NCBI GenBank assembly: GCA_019096155.1
Contig: JAHCVI010000004.1
Span: 3,968,001 to 4,032,000 of the forward strand
Direction of reading: 5' to 3'
DNA length: 64,000 nucleotides
Origin: Staphylotrichum longicolle
Lineage: Eukaryota > Ascomycota > Sordariomycetes > Sordariales > Chaetomiaceae
The notes below the pieces were generated by a model. The model searched no databases and had not been told where the DNA came from. It saw only the letters and a program-made list of their open reading frames with translations. A program made the position numbers and the translations under genes. Positions 1 through 11,509 of the stretch are shown here, in pieces. Position 1 is the stretch's first letter; each line of letters starts with the position of its first letter.

Positions 1-3000
1 ATCCACGGCCTTCTCGGCTGTCGTCGATCATCTTCTCCCTCGGCCCCATCCCCAAACGACGCCGCCATGCGCCTATTTCTACTGCCAGCAGTCACCTTCC
101 GAGCCCGACCGCGCGTCGCCAAGCTGTATCCTCGGGAGCATAGTCCGGCAGCTAGCAATCAGTCCCGTGGATAGCGCAGTCAGCCAGGCTGCATTGTCGG
201 CGTATGAGAAGGAGGCCGGCTTGGCGAAGAAAAGGAGGGACGACCCCAGCAAACTTGGCGTCGACGAATCCGTCGCGCTCATTCTGGACCTTGTTTCGTC
301 CAACCCCGCGTATATTTGCATTGACGCCGTGGACGAGCTGTCACACGATGACCGCGCCTCCCTCGTCGAGTCTCTGCAGCTCGTCGTCTCTCAATCTGCC
401 AGTGTCGTCAAGGTCTTCCTCACGAGCCGGGATGACGCGCAGCTCCAGGCTTTGCTGACGTCCGAAGCCAAGATCCGAGTTACTGCAGCCGAGAACGAGG
501 ACGACATCAGAGCTTTTGTGCAACTACAAGTGGAGAGAGCGGTGAAAACAAAATGCCTCCTCAACGGGGCTGCGTCTTCGGAGCTGGTGAATCGGATCTC
601 GAGCGCCCTCCTTGACGGGTCCGGGGAGATGTGAGCGCACAAACCCCATCTCGGTACACACAGTGCTCACATAGTACTTAGGTTTATGTGGGTCAAGCTG
701 CAGCTTGACTTCCTCTGCCGCAAGAAAACGGAACAGGACATCTTGGAGGCCCTGGGCCGAGGATTGTCCGGCGAGCTCGACCAGATCTACGACCATGTCC
801 TCGAAAGCATCCTTGCACTGGACCCGATTGCCAAACGAGTCGCGCAGCATGTCATTTCGTGGCTTCTGTTTGCCAAAAGAACTCTGCAGCCCGAGGCGCT
901 CCTCTCGGTGCTCCGGTCAGATCCTGATATCCAGCCCTCCGAGACAGAGAGTGTCAATCTAGTCGACATCTGCCACAACCTGGTTATGCTCGACAATGAC
1001 ACCAAGGCCCTCTCGTTCTGCCACCCATCTGCTCGAGACTTCATGCACCAGCAGGACATGTTCTCGGCGGCTGCGGCACACCAACTGTTGGCCACGGCCT
1101 GCCTCCGTCAGTGCACCGCAGGCCCAGGCAGCTCGCCCTTCGTCCAGGAACCGTCTCCACTTCAAGATTTGTACCACTACGCAGCGGTATACTGGCCGGA
1201 GCATGTCCGCCACTCCCCCCAACTGGACCCTGTGACTGCAGAAGCCATAAGTTTCCTCTTTACAGAAAACACCACCGAAGTGAGCGCGGCCTTCATTGTC
1301 TGGCAAGAATGGATTCGCGAAACCATTGCCGCCCTCCCACTCTACCACCCTATGAGACGCCCCTTCGAAGTCACCCTCAACCCGTCCTATTCACCCGTCC
1401 ACACAGCTTGCGTCTTTGGGCTCCCGTCTGTTCTTGCGCACTTCCTCTCCGGCCACCCACCGCCCCTTGCCTCTCTTGCCGAGCCCAATTCGGACGAAGA
1501 CGGACACACCCCGCTCTACCTGGCAGCCGCAGGCGGCCATACCGAGGTGGTGGACCTCTTGCTCTCCTCCTCTCCGGATATCTTGCCAGCCTCGTTTCTC
1601 AACACGTGCGGCTCGTTTGGCACGCCCCTGAACGTGGCCGCCTTCCGGGGGCATGTGGAGGTGGTCCAGACCCTGTTGCGCCATCTCGACCTTTCCTCTG
1701 CCTCTCCCCCCAGTGAGGCGGTCAAGACTGGCCTCGCGAGCGCGTACACCCACGCCTGCCATGGCGGAAGAGAGCGGGTGGCGAGGCTCTTGACCGAGGA
1801 GAATCGGCGGCTCGGACTTGGGCTGTGGGAAACCGAGGCAGAATATGACCGGGTGGTGGAGGAGGCGGTGGCAGCCGGCTTTAGGGACCTGGTGGAGTGG
1901 TTGATGGGGCCCGAGGTCAAAGGGACGGCTCCGTCGGGAGCGGCTGAGAACGGAACGAGAGAGCGCGGTCTGCTCCTCGCGGGCATCAAGAAGGGCCACG
2001 TGGCGGTGGTGCGGGCGCTGTTGCGGATGGGCAAGAAGTGGACCGAAGCGCTACCAAGCGAGGCCATGGCACTTGCAGCGCTGGCCGGACATGCCGAGAT
2101 GGTGTCATTTCTGCACGACGAGGTTGGCGGAGTGGATCTGGAGATCGAGGGTCCGTTTGGGCCCCCGCGCCGAGGCGCGAGTCTGATGGGCTATGACCGG
2201 GTTGTGCGGCTGCTGCTGTCGTGGGGCGCCAACCCCAGGGCTTGTGGTCGCTTGGGTGACGCGCTGCAGGCGGCGGCGCAGAACGGGCACACCCGGGTCA
2301 TGAGGCTGCTGATGGACAAGGGCGCGGATTGCAACCAGCCGGGACGACCTCGCGGAACCTGTCTTCAAGCGGCGGCGTACTACGGCCACCAAGACGCTGT
2401 TGTGCTTCTTCTCGACCAGGGGGCGGACATGTACCAAAGTGGCAAGTCCAAGGACGCTTTGCATGCGGCGCTTGAAGGTGGCCATGAGAAGATTGCCTTG
2501 TTGTTCTTGGCAAAGGGCTACTGCGTGCCACCCACCGATTATGCGAGGCGGCAGGCCAAGTATTCCATGGACATTCCGATAAGACAAGTACGGCTACGGC
2601 GCCCTTGGGAGAAAGAGCGGGAGTACAGAGCGCGGTCACAAAACGCGGGAACAGTTCCGGCTCGTGGTCTGACAGACTCCGCGCAGAGCGAGTCTGATGA
2701 CGGTGACACAGTGTCGCGGGATTCTGATTTTGACTTCTTCGACGATGGAGTCAACGAACTAGAGCTCAGCGCAGCAATCGGAGACATCCCCAACGTGCGC
2801 CAGCGGCTGCTGCGTCCAGAGTATATCCGCGACGACGTGGCGACGGCGTTTCGCGCCGCGAATGTCACCGGGCAGGTTGAGGTCTTGCGAATCTTGTTGC
2901 CGGAGACACTGGCACTCAGCTCGCATCGGAGGGACCAGGTCTATGTCCTGAACAAGGCGCTCCTTGTTGCAGCACGATCCAACCAACCCCGGTGCTTCCG

Positions 3001-6000
3001 GTTTCTGTGCGAGAGATTGGCAGACGAAGGCACCGGTGACCCAAGCCGGTTCGCTACGGCCCTCAGGGCAGCCGCATCGTTTACAGACCCGGAACCTACG
3101 CTCACCCTACTTGCCTCCCACGTTACCAGGCTCTCGCCAACTCTCCTTGACGGCTTGGCCTCGGCGATCCGAACAGCGGCTTCAGCCAAGCATTCAGCAG
3201 TGCTGGATGTTCTGTGGAACTGGCTGTTCGATAAAACCATCCCGAGCCGTGGGGGCCCCTCATCGACGCCGGAAGAGACTACGGCCGCGGCTCCTCTCCA
3301 AGACCGCTGCGGCAGCACCGCCGGCGAGTTGGACGACCATGGGCCAGGAGGGCCGATGTCAGCGTCTCTCGGCGAGTTACTCAAGGCTGCTCTGGAAACG
3401 GAGAATACAGATGCCGTGGAATCTCTACTCGTCATCATGGCGCGGCAAGGCCTCGAAGTCCAGTCCATCATGCCCGCATTTGCCTCAGCATGCCGACATG
3501 GCTCTTCTGTAACGGAACCCCTCTTAAGACGCAGGAGCGGGAGACTCGCCTTGGCATTCCAGAGTCTCCTCCATGGAGCATACACGGCAGCCATCTGCGG
3601 GCAAGGCAGCGTCTTGTGTACGTTGCTTGACGAGCTCCTCGAGAGAGGCATCTCCTTGTCGGACACAGAACCCGTGGACGCTGCTATGATCGGCGCCGCA
3701 AGGCATGGCCACGCGGATACCGTGAGGAGCTTGCTGGACACGCCTCGGTTTTGCAGCAGCATGGTCAAGATGAAGACGACCGTAACCCACGCGGCCATTG
3801 CCGCGACCATGGCTGGCCACATTGAGGTGGTTCGCTTGTGTCTGCATGCAGGCGCAGATGTTCACTCGCTCGTATCACCAGGACAAGACATGATGCACCT
3901 GGACAAAGACGGCAGATTGGCAGTCGAGTTGAATGCCGAGGACCTGGAAGTTCTTGAACTGCGCTTCGGCAAAGATGTTGGGCTGCTTCCGGGGTATGAC
4001 AAGGAAGGGCCAGCCGCACACTACGAACGGAGTCTCACCGGACTGCCGCCTGGTGCTGTGCAAAGCACCCATGAGCTACTGAGGCGATCGCATCGGCGAG
4101 CAGGGAATGGCTTACACATGGCACTCCGGGGCTTTTTGCAACTTCGTGATGCTGCCCCGGCTACATGGCATCTGCCGTCCACTGAAAGGACCCGGCAACG
4201 CGCTCTCGTTTCCCTGATGCTGGAAAATGGATGCAACCCCCGCCAACCGGACGCGTCTGGACAGCTCCCCATCGAGATGGCGGCGGAATGGGCCGACGAG
4301 GATGCCGTGCAAAAGTTGCTCGACGAAGGCGTGTTCGCCCAAAACTCCAGCGGCAACAAGAATGATCGATCCCCACATGCCTGCCTTCGGCTGGCCTGCC
4401 AAAACCAGTCAGCCACGGCGTTTCGTGTGGTACTCCAGTTTCTGAGGGCGGGTGGAACCCTCCCATCGACGGACGACGGGCAAGTGACCACGGAGATGCT
4501 GGGCACACTGGAGCGATCCTTCGCGCTTGTGGAAACCCAGGACAAGAGACGACGCATACTGGAGCGGACGTTCAGATTTGGAGACACCCGCAGGCTCATG
4601 GACAACGGCATGCGAGCGCTTCTCGAGATCATCTTCACTCAGCTTCCCCATCAAAAGGCTGACGGACAAGCATTCGGCACGCTTTTGGTCGTCGCAGCAA
4701 CGGCCGGAGACCAAGCCTCTGTCGAGTTACTCCTCCGGCATGGGGCACTGGCAGTGGTGGACGGGCGCTACGGTTGCTTCGGTGCCACGGCTCTCGAGAG
4801 TGCCTCAAAATTCGGCCATGCTGATGTTATCAGTACTCTGTTGGATGCGGGAGCGCGAATCGAGAGTGAAAGGGCCGAGGGCTGGACACTGAGATTGGCT
4901 GTGGAGGGAGGCCACATTGAGGCAGTAGGCCTCCTCGTCGAACGAACAGCGGCCTTCCAGAGGTGGGGTCCTTTTGGTTGGCCATATACGCTCGATTTTC
5001 AGGTGGACGCAGTGGAGTCCAACAAGCTCGAGATGCTCCGATACCTGGTAGCCATTGACGGGGAGGCCGAGCTGTTAGCGTTGGTCACCGCATGCAAACG
5101 CGGCAAACCAGACTTTGCCGCCTGTCTCCTCCCAGCGGTCAGTAAGACAACACCCAACCCCTTGGAGACCGAAGGCGGTCCATTGTACGTTTCATGTCTC
5201 GAGGGGTATGTCGACATTGCCCGCCAGCTGATCGAGCACGGCGCAAACGTCAACCGAGGCGTGCCCTCTGGCACCCCATTGATGGCCGCTGCGAGTCGTG
5301 GACACGTGAACGTTGTCCGGCTGCTGCTCGACAACGGCGCTGACCCGAACCAGCAACCCCAGAATCACACGACAGCATTTAAGATCCCGCCGTTGACGCC
5401 GGTCTCTTTCCGCGGCAACCCAGTACGCCGGCAGCGGCAGCGGCAGCAACGCAAGCAAGAGCCTTTCACAGCCCTCTCCGTGGCATGTAGGGAGGGCTTC
5501 CAAGCAATAGCTGAACTGCTCCTCTCCCGGGGCGCAGCGATAGCAGCGCCCCCCGACCAAGTCAATGGGGCAAGCCCGGCCCCAAACGCCATTGTCAGCA
5601 CCTGCGAAGGCGACTGGTCGCTGGCCAAGCCCGCCATTCTCGAGCTTCTACTCGAAACCGCCTCCACCCGAGGCTACTTGTACGCAGCGGTGAAACACGG
5701 CTTGGTGCAGGCTGCTCTCGCCCACAACCAGGAAGCCTTTGACCTCATCATGGAATACCTCCCGCCCACCTTCTGGAGTCTGATTGGCGCCAGCGTCTGC
5801 GGCTCCCTGCCCTCCATCATTCACCACCTGAACCAAGGGATCAACCCCAACACTCCATCTCGAATCGGCTCGTTCCCATTGCACGCAGCCGCGTACAACT
5901 TGCACCCCGCTGCCGTCTCGCACCTCCTCACCCACGGCGGCGCCGACGTCAACCAGCTCAACAATTACAATACCACCCCCCTCTTGTGCGCCCTTGTGGG

Positions 6001-6265
6001 CTTCCACTACCTGCTGAAGGACGAGCACGCGAGCCACGAGTACCAGGCCGACATGGGAATCGTCCAGTTTGAAGCGATTATTCGGTGCCTCTTGGACCAC
6101 GGCGCGCGAGTAGACCTGGGAGAGTTCCATCTCGGCCGGGCGCACCTCGTCCGGGCACTGGATGTGGCGGCGTTGATTGGTCATAAGGAAGTTGAGCGGC
6201 TGCTGCAGGAGCGCCGGACGGCAGACTCGGAACCGGACTGCTCTGAGCAGTCAGTTTTGACGTAA
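1..6265 (+). CDS. NACHT-ankyrin STAND (NLR-like) protein, 5' end outside window
   Basis: Exons <2-630 and 682-6265, with a 51-bp intron (gtgagc...ttag) that restores G-E-M-F-M-W-V-K-L-Q-L-D, the conserved post-NACHT block of fungal STAND proteins. About 2070 residues are in the window. The reading frame is open at base 2, so the P-loop and any N-terminal effector domain lie upstream. Visible are a Walker B block YICIDAVDEL (about residues 103-112), the sensor-like VFLTSRDD, the winged-helix-like region LDQIYDHVLE...AKRVAQHVISWLLFA, and then a very long ankyrin array. Clear repeats include HTPLYLAAAGGHTEVVDLLL, TPLNVAAFRGHVEVVQTLL, TPLMAAASRGHVNVVRLLLD and a last group near 5.87 kb; many others are degenerate. 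Family knowledge: fungal NACHT-ANK proteins are NLR-like receptors that oligomerise on NTP binding and trigger immune or incompatibility responses. Its ligand is unknown. Stop is TAA at 6263-6265. Confidence 0.93.
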
Positions 6266-6692
6266 TTCAGGAGAGCTTAGCGGCAAGGCTTTGGTAGATA
6301 GTTTGAGAGCGCACGGGGTATACTGGTTGAGCTCAGGACCGGCAACAAAGCTAAGCCTGTGATTCAAGGTGGATGGATGAAGACTAGAGAAGGTTCACTG
6401 GAAGGAAAAGACAAACAACTTGGGAAATGGTAGTTTCCAGATCGTGTTCACAATGCTCGGGTACTCGTGGTGCATGCTACAATTCATTCTCAACCTTGGG
6501 CCTGAGAGGTTGCCAGTGGCTGTGGGCTAGAAGACCGAGAACCCAGGACAACTAGTGAACGATTGACCCCCTTGCTTTAGAGACCCCACCTCAGAAAGAC
6601 AAACTTGAAAATGGCAGTTCCAAGTGATGACGGATGGGAGGTAACCACCCCGTCCCTGGCTTAGGCTTGCTTGTTCCAGACACCAACCACAA
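6266..6692. other. Intergenic, convergent 3' ends
   Basis: This 427-bp stretch lies between the end of the NACHT-ankyrin gene on the plus strand and the end of the GPI-protein gene on the minus strand. I see no ORF with family character; it presumably holds two 3' UTRs. Confidence 0.6.
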
Positions 6693-7568
6693 TTACACCA
6701 GGAGCGCTACAACTCCCACAACCAAACCAGCCAGTCCAAGCACGGCGCCTCCAAAGCTTCCAGAGCGTGCCGCCCCGGCGGTGACCACCGGACTTGGCGC
6801 CCTGGTGGCTGTTCCAACGGTGCCGTTTGCAGGCTTCCAGTCTCCGGTAGCAGCAGGCGCCTGAACAGTCACGACCGGAACCAGCGTCTCAACAACATTG
6901 ACCGGCGCGTGGGTATGAGCCTCGGTGGGCGTGGCCAGGACAGCAGTGACGGTAAACGAGCTGAAGTACTCGCTGGCCTGGGCCTCGTTGGTGGCGCTGA
7001 CGGACACGGTCGTGCACGAGGTCATCTCGGTCGAGACGAGCCATGACGAGGCGTGATCAAAGGAGTAGAAGTGACTGAAGAAGCGGAAGGTCATGGCAAA
7101 CGTGTACCACTGCGAGCCGACGCCGAGAAAGTCGACGGAGGGGACACCGAGGCCGGGGATCGGAGAGGGAGGTGGAGTGGTGGCAGGCGGCTGGGCGTTG
7201 GGCCGGTGCGCACCACCCAAGCCCGGGCCGGAGTGGGACTCCGGACCCGGCCCAGAGGCCGCCAGGGGCTCGCTTCCCTGGGGGCAGAGCTCGGAGCCTA
7301 GGGCGTACGACACGTCGTCGGAGCAGCAGATTCCTCCAGGCGGGACGCAGGCAAAGGCACCTAAGGAGATGGCTTGTCAGACAGATAGTGGTGGAACCAG
7401 TCTTCTTCACTTACCAGGACAAGCCGGAATCCAGCCTTGCTCATGGCAGGTTCCCAGTTCGCGGTCAGCCAACATCTGTCTCCTGCCGAGGTGACTGGCA
7501 TCTCCCGCGAGCGCGCTGCCACACAGCGCGCCCAGCGTCAGGAGCGGAAGGATTTTTGCAAGTGACAT
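6693..7568 (-). CDS. Secreted Cys-rich, Thr/Ser/Pro-rich GPI-anchored protein
   Basis: Exons 7568-7415 and 7360-6693, with a 54-bp intron (gtaagt...ttag); 273 residues. The N-terminus is a clear signal peptide (MSLAKILPLLTLGALCGSALA). A short cysteine-rich segment follows, with C, C, C, CC and C in about 45 residues (TCHEQ, PACPG, FACVPPGGICC, SELCP). Next come a Pro/Thr-rich linker and a Thr/Ser/Val-rich region. The C-terminus has small residues (AARSGSFGG) followed by a hydrophobic tail ending the protein (AVLGLAGLVVGVVALLV), the classic GPI-attachment signal. This predicts a plasma-membrane or cell-wall glycoprotein. The molecular function is not recognised. The first exon is short and carries the only convincing signal peptide, which is why I chose this start. 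Confidence 0.85.
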
Positions 7569-8509
7569 GTTGTCTTGAACACAGTTCGAAACGAGTGAAT
7601 ACCGCAGGTTGACGGGAAAGAATGACCAAGGTAGGATGAAGGAGCGACGGCAGAGGACTGCGAGATGAGCTTTGCTGAGGAGAAGACCTGGAGCAATGAG
7701 AAAGTCGCTCTATTTGAACCTCATCAAGACTGTGTCAGTTTTTCTTCTTCTGGGTGTCAAGCACATCTGTTGTCTCGTATGTTTCCCCGAGACCTCAGTC
7801 TATCATACAACGCATGCAGGGTCCCGCGACCTCTCCGTTTCCCCGAGTCAATTGGGCGCTGGATCAGCACAAAAATCTCCGGCCTTTGGTGCTGACGGGA
7901 TCCAGGAAGTCCGTTGCCCACCTCTGTCCGGTCCAAGGTGAAAGTCTCGGCCACCGCAGAGCAAGCCATTCGCAAAGCCTGGGCTTTTTGTGTCACCAGA
8001 CTGATGCAGAGCTGCCAATACCTTTTCGTCTGAGCACACGCCCCAAGCGCTCCAGATACGCGCTGGAAGGTCTTTGTACCACGGACAATCGGCCCGCCCC
8101 TGATGATCACGATAAAACCATGCCATCGCACACGAGTGAGGCGGGCTTGAGGGGTCAGGGAGCCGGAAAAGCTGCTTGATGGTGACTACGGCAAATGTGC
8201 ACTGCCGGAGCATCGAAGCCGTGCGTATGGCAGTAGGACGCAAGCCCTGCGGTGAGGAGAGGCACCGGGATTGTGGCATTGGTGCATTAGGTGAGCAGTG
8301 ACTCAACGCTCGAGCTTCCAGAGATGACAAGATGTACTAATGCTGATCTTGACATTAGGTATGGTTCGAAACCTGAGTGCAACCGTTCCATTACGGCCCC
8401 TAACCCATTTTCAGGATTCACCGACAAAAGCAGAAGTTTCAAAGTCTCAATGAAGCCTTCGCTGAAGAACGGACGCACTCGCCGCATCACATCCGTTCTT
8501 GGCCTTCAA
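7569..8509. other. Intergenic region without a supported gene
   Basis: Between the start of the GPI-protein gene and the end of the lipase gene (both minus strand). It should hold the GPI-protein promoter (pyrimidine-rich, about 7.57-7.75 kb) and the lipase 3' UTR. Two overlapping minus-strand open frames of 124 and 160 codons (7757-8330) have no recognisable motif or splice structure. Confidence 0.5.
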
Positions 8510-9577
8510 CTAATCCGTACTGTCAGCTTCGGTTCCGCGAAACGGGGGCACCGCATCAGTCTCACCCGGTCTCTGTTCCAAGATGCGTTGGACAACCGTC
8601 TCGTACCCGGCAGGGTCGTGATACTGCCAGATGGCAGGTACCATCCGGACGCCTCTCAGCAGCCAGTATGCAAGAAAGCCGCCCATCTCGTAGGGGATTC
8701 TGAACGCCCGTGGGAGCGGAGTGGCTTCCTCCTCGGCCTCGATGTCCGGCCGCTCCAGACCATACTCGACCGAGTTGACCATTCGAGCCCCAGCCTCGTG
8801 CAGCAAGATCGGGATGCCTACGTGGTGGTATCTCTGATCGTCATCCGTCCAGTGCGGGCGGCTGGTAGGCAGCTTAGCAGGCACAGCCTGGCTGAACCTG
8901 TCGGGAACAGTCGGGATCGGGTCGCCTTCAACCTCGAGTCGATAGTACAGAATGCCGCTGTTGCGAAAGCGTTGGCAGAACGCCCCGTTGCCCACGCGGG
9001 GCGAGCCGAGCGTGAGGCAAGTGACGCTTGTGCCGGGCCAGTGGGTTTTGCACCACAGGGCGCAGAGCGCCGCCAGGGCACCGCCGAGACTGTGGCCGCA
9101 GACCTCGATCTTGTCGGGAGGGCGGCCGCCACAGAGATGAAGAATAGCCGAGTGTAGCCTGTCATCATTCACGAGGTTGTTGAAGGCGGCCAGAAAACCC
9201 TCGTGAACGAGCACAGGGGGGCTGTCCTCGGGGAGCCAGGGGACTTGGGTGATCTGGAAGGCCAAGTCGGTCCACACGTTGCCCCAAAAGCCCCACCATC
9301 TCTTGGGGTTGACGAGGTTCTCAACGGTGAACGGGAAGTCGGTCCCTCGGAAGGCGAGGACGAGGGTGTCGTTACCGCGAATCCCCAGGTGGACGTGGGT
9401 GTTGGGCGTGAGAGCCTTCAGCTTGTCCTTGAAGAAGGGCGTGACGATCTCGAGCTTGCGGTACCTGACGTCGCCGTGCAAGTCTGCGGCGGCAGAGCGG
9501 AACTCGGCGCCATCATCGTTCATGTACGCCCAGTGGGCATACCTGACGAGATGCTGATATTGCTGTAGGATGTCCAT
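8510..9577 (-). CDS. Class 3 lipase-like protein (alpha/beta hydrolase)
   Basis: Intronless, 355 residues. The fold-defining motifs of lipase class 3 are in order: LVLAFRGTD (about residues 72-80), the nucleophile elbow GHSLGGALAALCALW with Ser163, the strand LTLGSPRVGN, the acid in EGDPIPTVP (Asp219) and the histidine in RYHHVG (His251 or His252). The catalytic triad is therefore intact. There is no signal peptide (MDILQQYQHLVRYAHWAYM), so an intracellular lipase or carboxylesterase is expected rather than a secreted triacylglycerol lipase. The C-terminal 90 residues carry an aromatic segment (GGFLAYWLLRGVRMVPAIWQ) that could contact membrane. It is a neighbour of an NLR-like gene, but separated from it by the GPI-protein gene, so a functional link is only a guess. 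Confidence 0.92.
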   Translation of the reverse strand: MDILQQYQHLVRYAHWAYMNDDGAEFRSAAADLHGDVRYRKLEIVTPFFKDKLKALTPNTHVHLGIRGNDTLVLAFRGTDFPFTVENLVNPKRWWGFWGNVWTDLAFQITQVPWLPEDSPPVLVHEGFLAAFNNLVNDDRLHSAILHLCGGRPPDKIEVCGHSLGGALAALCALWCKTHWPGTSVTCLTLGSPRVGNGAFCQRFRNSGILYYRLEVEGDPIPTVPDRFSQAVPAKLPTSRPHWTDDDQRYHHVGIPILLHEAGARMVNSVEYGLERPDIEAEEEATPLPRAFRIPYEMGGFLAYWLLRGVRMVPAIWQYHDPAGYETVVQRILEQRPGETDAVPPFRGTEADSTD

Positions 9578-10044
9578 GTTGGTAGGAATAGGGTCGCTTA
9601 GGTAGAGCAGGTGGTGAGGCGGCAGGAGGGAGAGGTCCTAGCGCCGTCCAAGTTGAAGAGGTAGGGTCAGGAGAACGGAAGGTGCAATTATGCCATCATT
9701 ACATGCTGTGTGGGATACGAGTCCTGGAAGTTGGGGCCAAACGACCATTCAATGGAGGGTGCGACTGCTAATCCAAGACATTCTTGATTTGATTATACAG
9801 ACACTTTATACATTTCAAACACCGGCCAGTTGTTGTGATTTCTTCAATTGTCTACAGCTGATAAGTGACACACCACTTCTGACAAACGTCGTCAAGGCGC
9901 CCAAGTGCCACACTCACAGGACCGAATAGATAATAAGCTGACTTGCATACAATCTGATCTAATCCAACAAGCCGTGCTGATGATGTAATTGTGAACCGAA
10001 GTCGCGGTGTGAACACCGTATGAGCATGCATGGCGTTACTCTTG
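9578..10044. other. Intergenic region
   Basis: A 467-bp stretch between two minus-strand genes, the lipase promoter side and the 3' end of the membrane-protein gene. It is AT-richer around 9.78-9.95 kb. I see no coding signal. Confidence 0.55.
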
Positions 10045-10554
10045 CTAGTGGTTCCTCGATCTCGTCCTCATCGCCGCCATCTCGGCCCTCTTCTTCTTGA
10101 CCCACTCCTTGTGCTCCCTTTTCCTCGCATCTTGCTGTTTCCTCCACCGTTCGTAGCTTCCGCTGGTTTGCTCTTGAGGTCTCGCACCCGGGGCACCGTC
10201 GGAGCCTGACTCCTGCGGAGGCCTGGCGGACCTGCTCCTCCTGGGCAGTTCTTGGAGTTCAACATCCTCGGAAGCGCGGTCGATGGGTTTGGATGCCGAG
10301 CAGCGCAGCCAAAGCAGACCCGCCATGAATACAGCAGCCATGATGCACACAATGACCAAGAGGGAAATTGCAACACCCGAGTACATGTCCTTCACCATGT
10401 CGTGTGCCTCAGTTCCCGCCGTTGCGAGCGGGATGCCAGACGTGGTGTTTGTACCGACGGGAACTGGCACAGCAGGGAAGGCAGAGACCGTCATTTCGAA
10501 GCCAAAGGCGAGAATAATGAGATAAACCTTCAAGAGGTCGTTTGCCTGAGCCAT
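10045..10554 (-). CDS. Small single-pass membrane protein with basic cytosolic tail
   Basis: Intronless, 169 residues. There is a hydrophobic N-terminal signal (LLKVYLIILAFGFEMTVSAF), a short Thr/Gly-rich lumenal segment with one N-T-T sequon, a strong transmembrane helix (GVAISLLVIVCIMAAVFMAGLLWL, about residues 60-83) and a charged cytosolic tail of about 85 residues. The tail ends in an Arg/Lys-rich, helix-prone stretch (YERWRKQQDARKREHKEWVKKKRAEM). The layout fits a type I membrane protein with a coiled-coil or RNA/acidic-lipid-binding tail. I do not recognise the family. A TATA-like element sits 77-84 bp upstream of the ATG. Confidence 0.72.
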   Translation of the reverse strand: MAQANDLLKVYLIILAFGFEMTVSAFPAVPVPVGTNTTSGIPLATAGTEAHDMVKDMYSGVAISLLVIVCIMAAVFMAGLLWLRCSASKPIDRASEDVELQELPRRSRSARPPQESGSDGAPGARPQEQTSGSYERWRKQQDARKREHKEWVKKKRAEMAAMRTRSRNH

Positions 10555-10630
10555 TTTGCGATCAAGGAGCAGGCGTGATGAGCCGAGAGAGGCAGGGAAG
10601 CATACATACCTACCTATCTAGCAGGCGTCT

Positions 10631-10638
10631 TATTTATA
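10631..10638 (-). promoter_or_regulatory. TATA-like element of the 10.05-10.55 kb gene
   Basis: The minus-strand reading is TATAAATA, 77-84 bp upstream of the ATG at 10554. The position suits a fungal core promoter. Confidence 0.45.
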
Positions 10639-11407
10639 GGCGCTCAGTTGCATTTTCAGATGTCGATGCGAGGGACCTGTTGCAAACATGTCCAGCTCGC
10701 GCAGATGAAGAACATGGCTGTTCGACGTTTGTTTGTGAACTGAGTGGGATTCATTCAGCAGAAACAGCGATCATAAAGGAAACGGTCTCATACAGCGATT
10801 CCTAATGAAAGAACACAAAGAGAACGGTCGATAGTGAACAGTTTGTTCGATGTAGCAGGTGCATTGTGAGAGGAAGGCCGGTCATCCCCATGGCCCAGGT
10901 TGTGTTGTTCGACTCTTACTCTGGTTCTCAAGACTAGAAGAAGACCGTCCGCAAAGACAACTGCTGTTAAATCCAACAAGGAGGTGAAAATGGCTTGACA
11001 TGTTTTCAAGCTTGCGTTTGTTTCATTTTCTTTGTTCTTGCGCCGCTCACATAGACAACCCAAACCCTGATCTGCAGCGCAAACCTCAATCGGTCTCCAC
11101 CAACCATCCAAACGCCTAGTCTTGACGTCATCCCGTCCCAGGACCCAAACTTTGGGGTTCAAATCAGGTTGGATAGCAAGACGGTGTCGCATCGAGAAGA
11201 GAACTGTACGTGGTACAAAGAGGCCGACGTGCCGAGTTGGCCGGGCATGACGAGCTCACACCGTCATGATGGTCCCTCGCACTCCGCTCTGCAGAGTAGA
11301 CGCCCAATGGGAGAACAGACGATAGCATTCTGACGTGCATGACGGCGAACGATTGTCGTTGCCGGCGGCCTGAACTCGACTCCAACGCGCCATTGTATTC
11401 AATCTTG

Positions 11408-11414
11408 TATAAGG
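11408..11414 (+). promoter_or_regulatory. TATA-like element of the dehydrogenase gene
   Basis: TATAAGG about 96-102 bp upstream of the ATG at 11510, followed by a CA-rich leader typical of filamentous-fungal 5' UTRs. Confidence 0.4.
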
Positions 11415-11509
11415 AGAGCGTCAAGACGAGAGATCCCAAGGCAACCCAGACACGCCCTGCATCAACCACACCCAGCAGCAAACCGCAAGCAACAACCACC
11501 AGACGCACC

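Larger units (their letters stand above)
10555..11509. other. Divergent promoter region
   Basis: A 955-bp gap between the diverging membrane-protein gene (minus) and the dehydrogenase gene (plus). Besides TATA-like elements near each start I see no gene. Short open frames on both strands have no family character. Confidence 0.6.

Noticed and set aside
7757..8330. Two overlapping minus-strand open frames of 124 and 160 codons
   Set aside because: No motif, no splice sites and no repeat or hydrophobic structure; chance frames in GC-rich DNA upstream of the GPI-protein gene.
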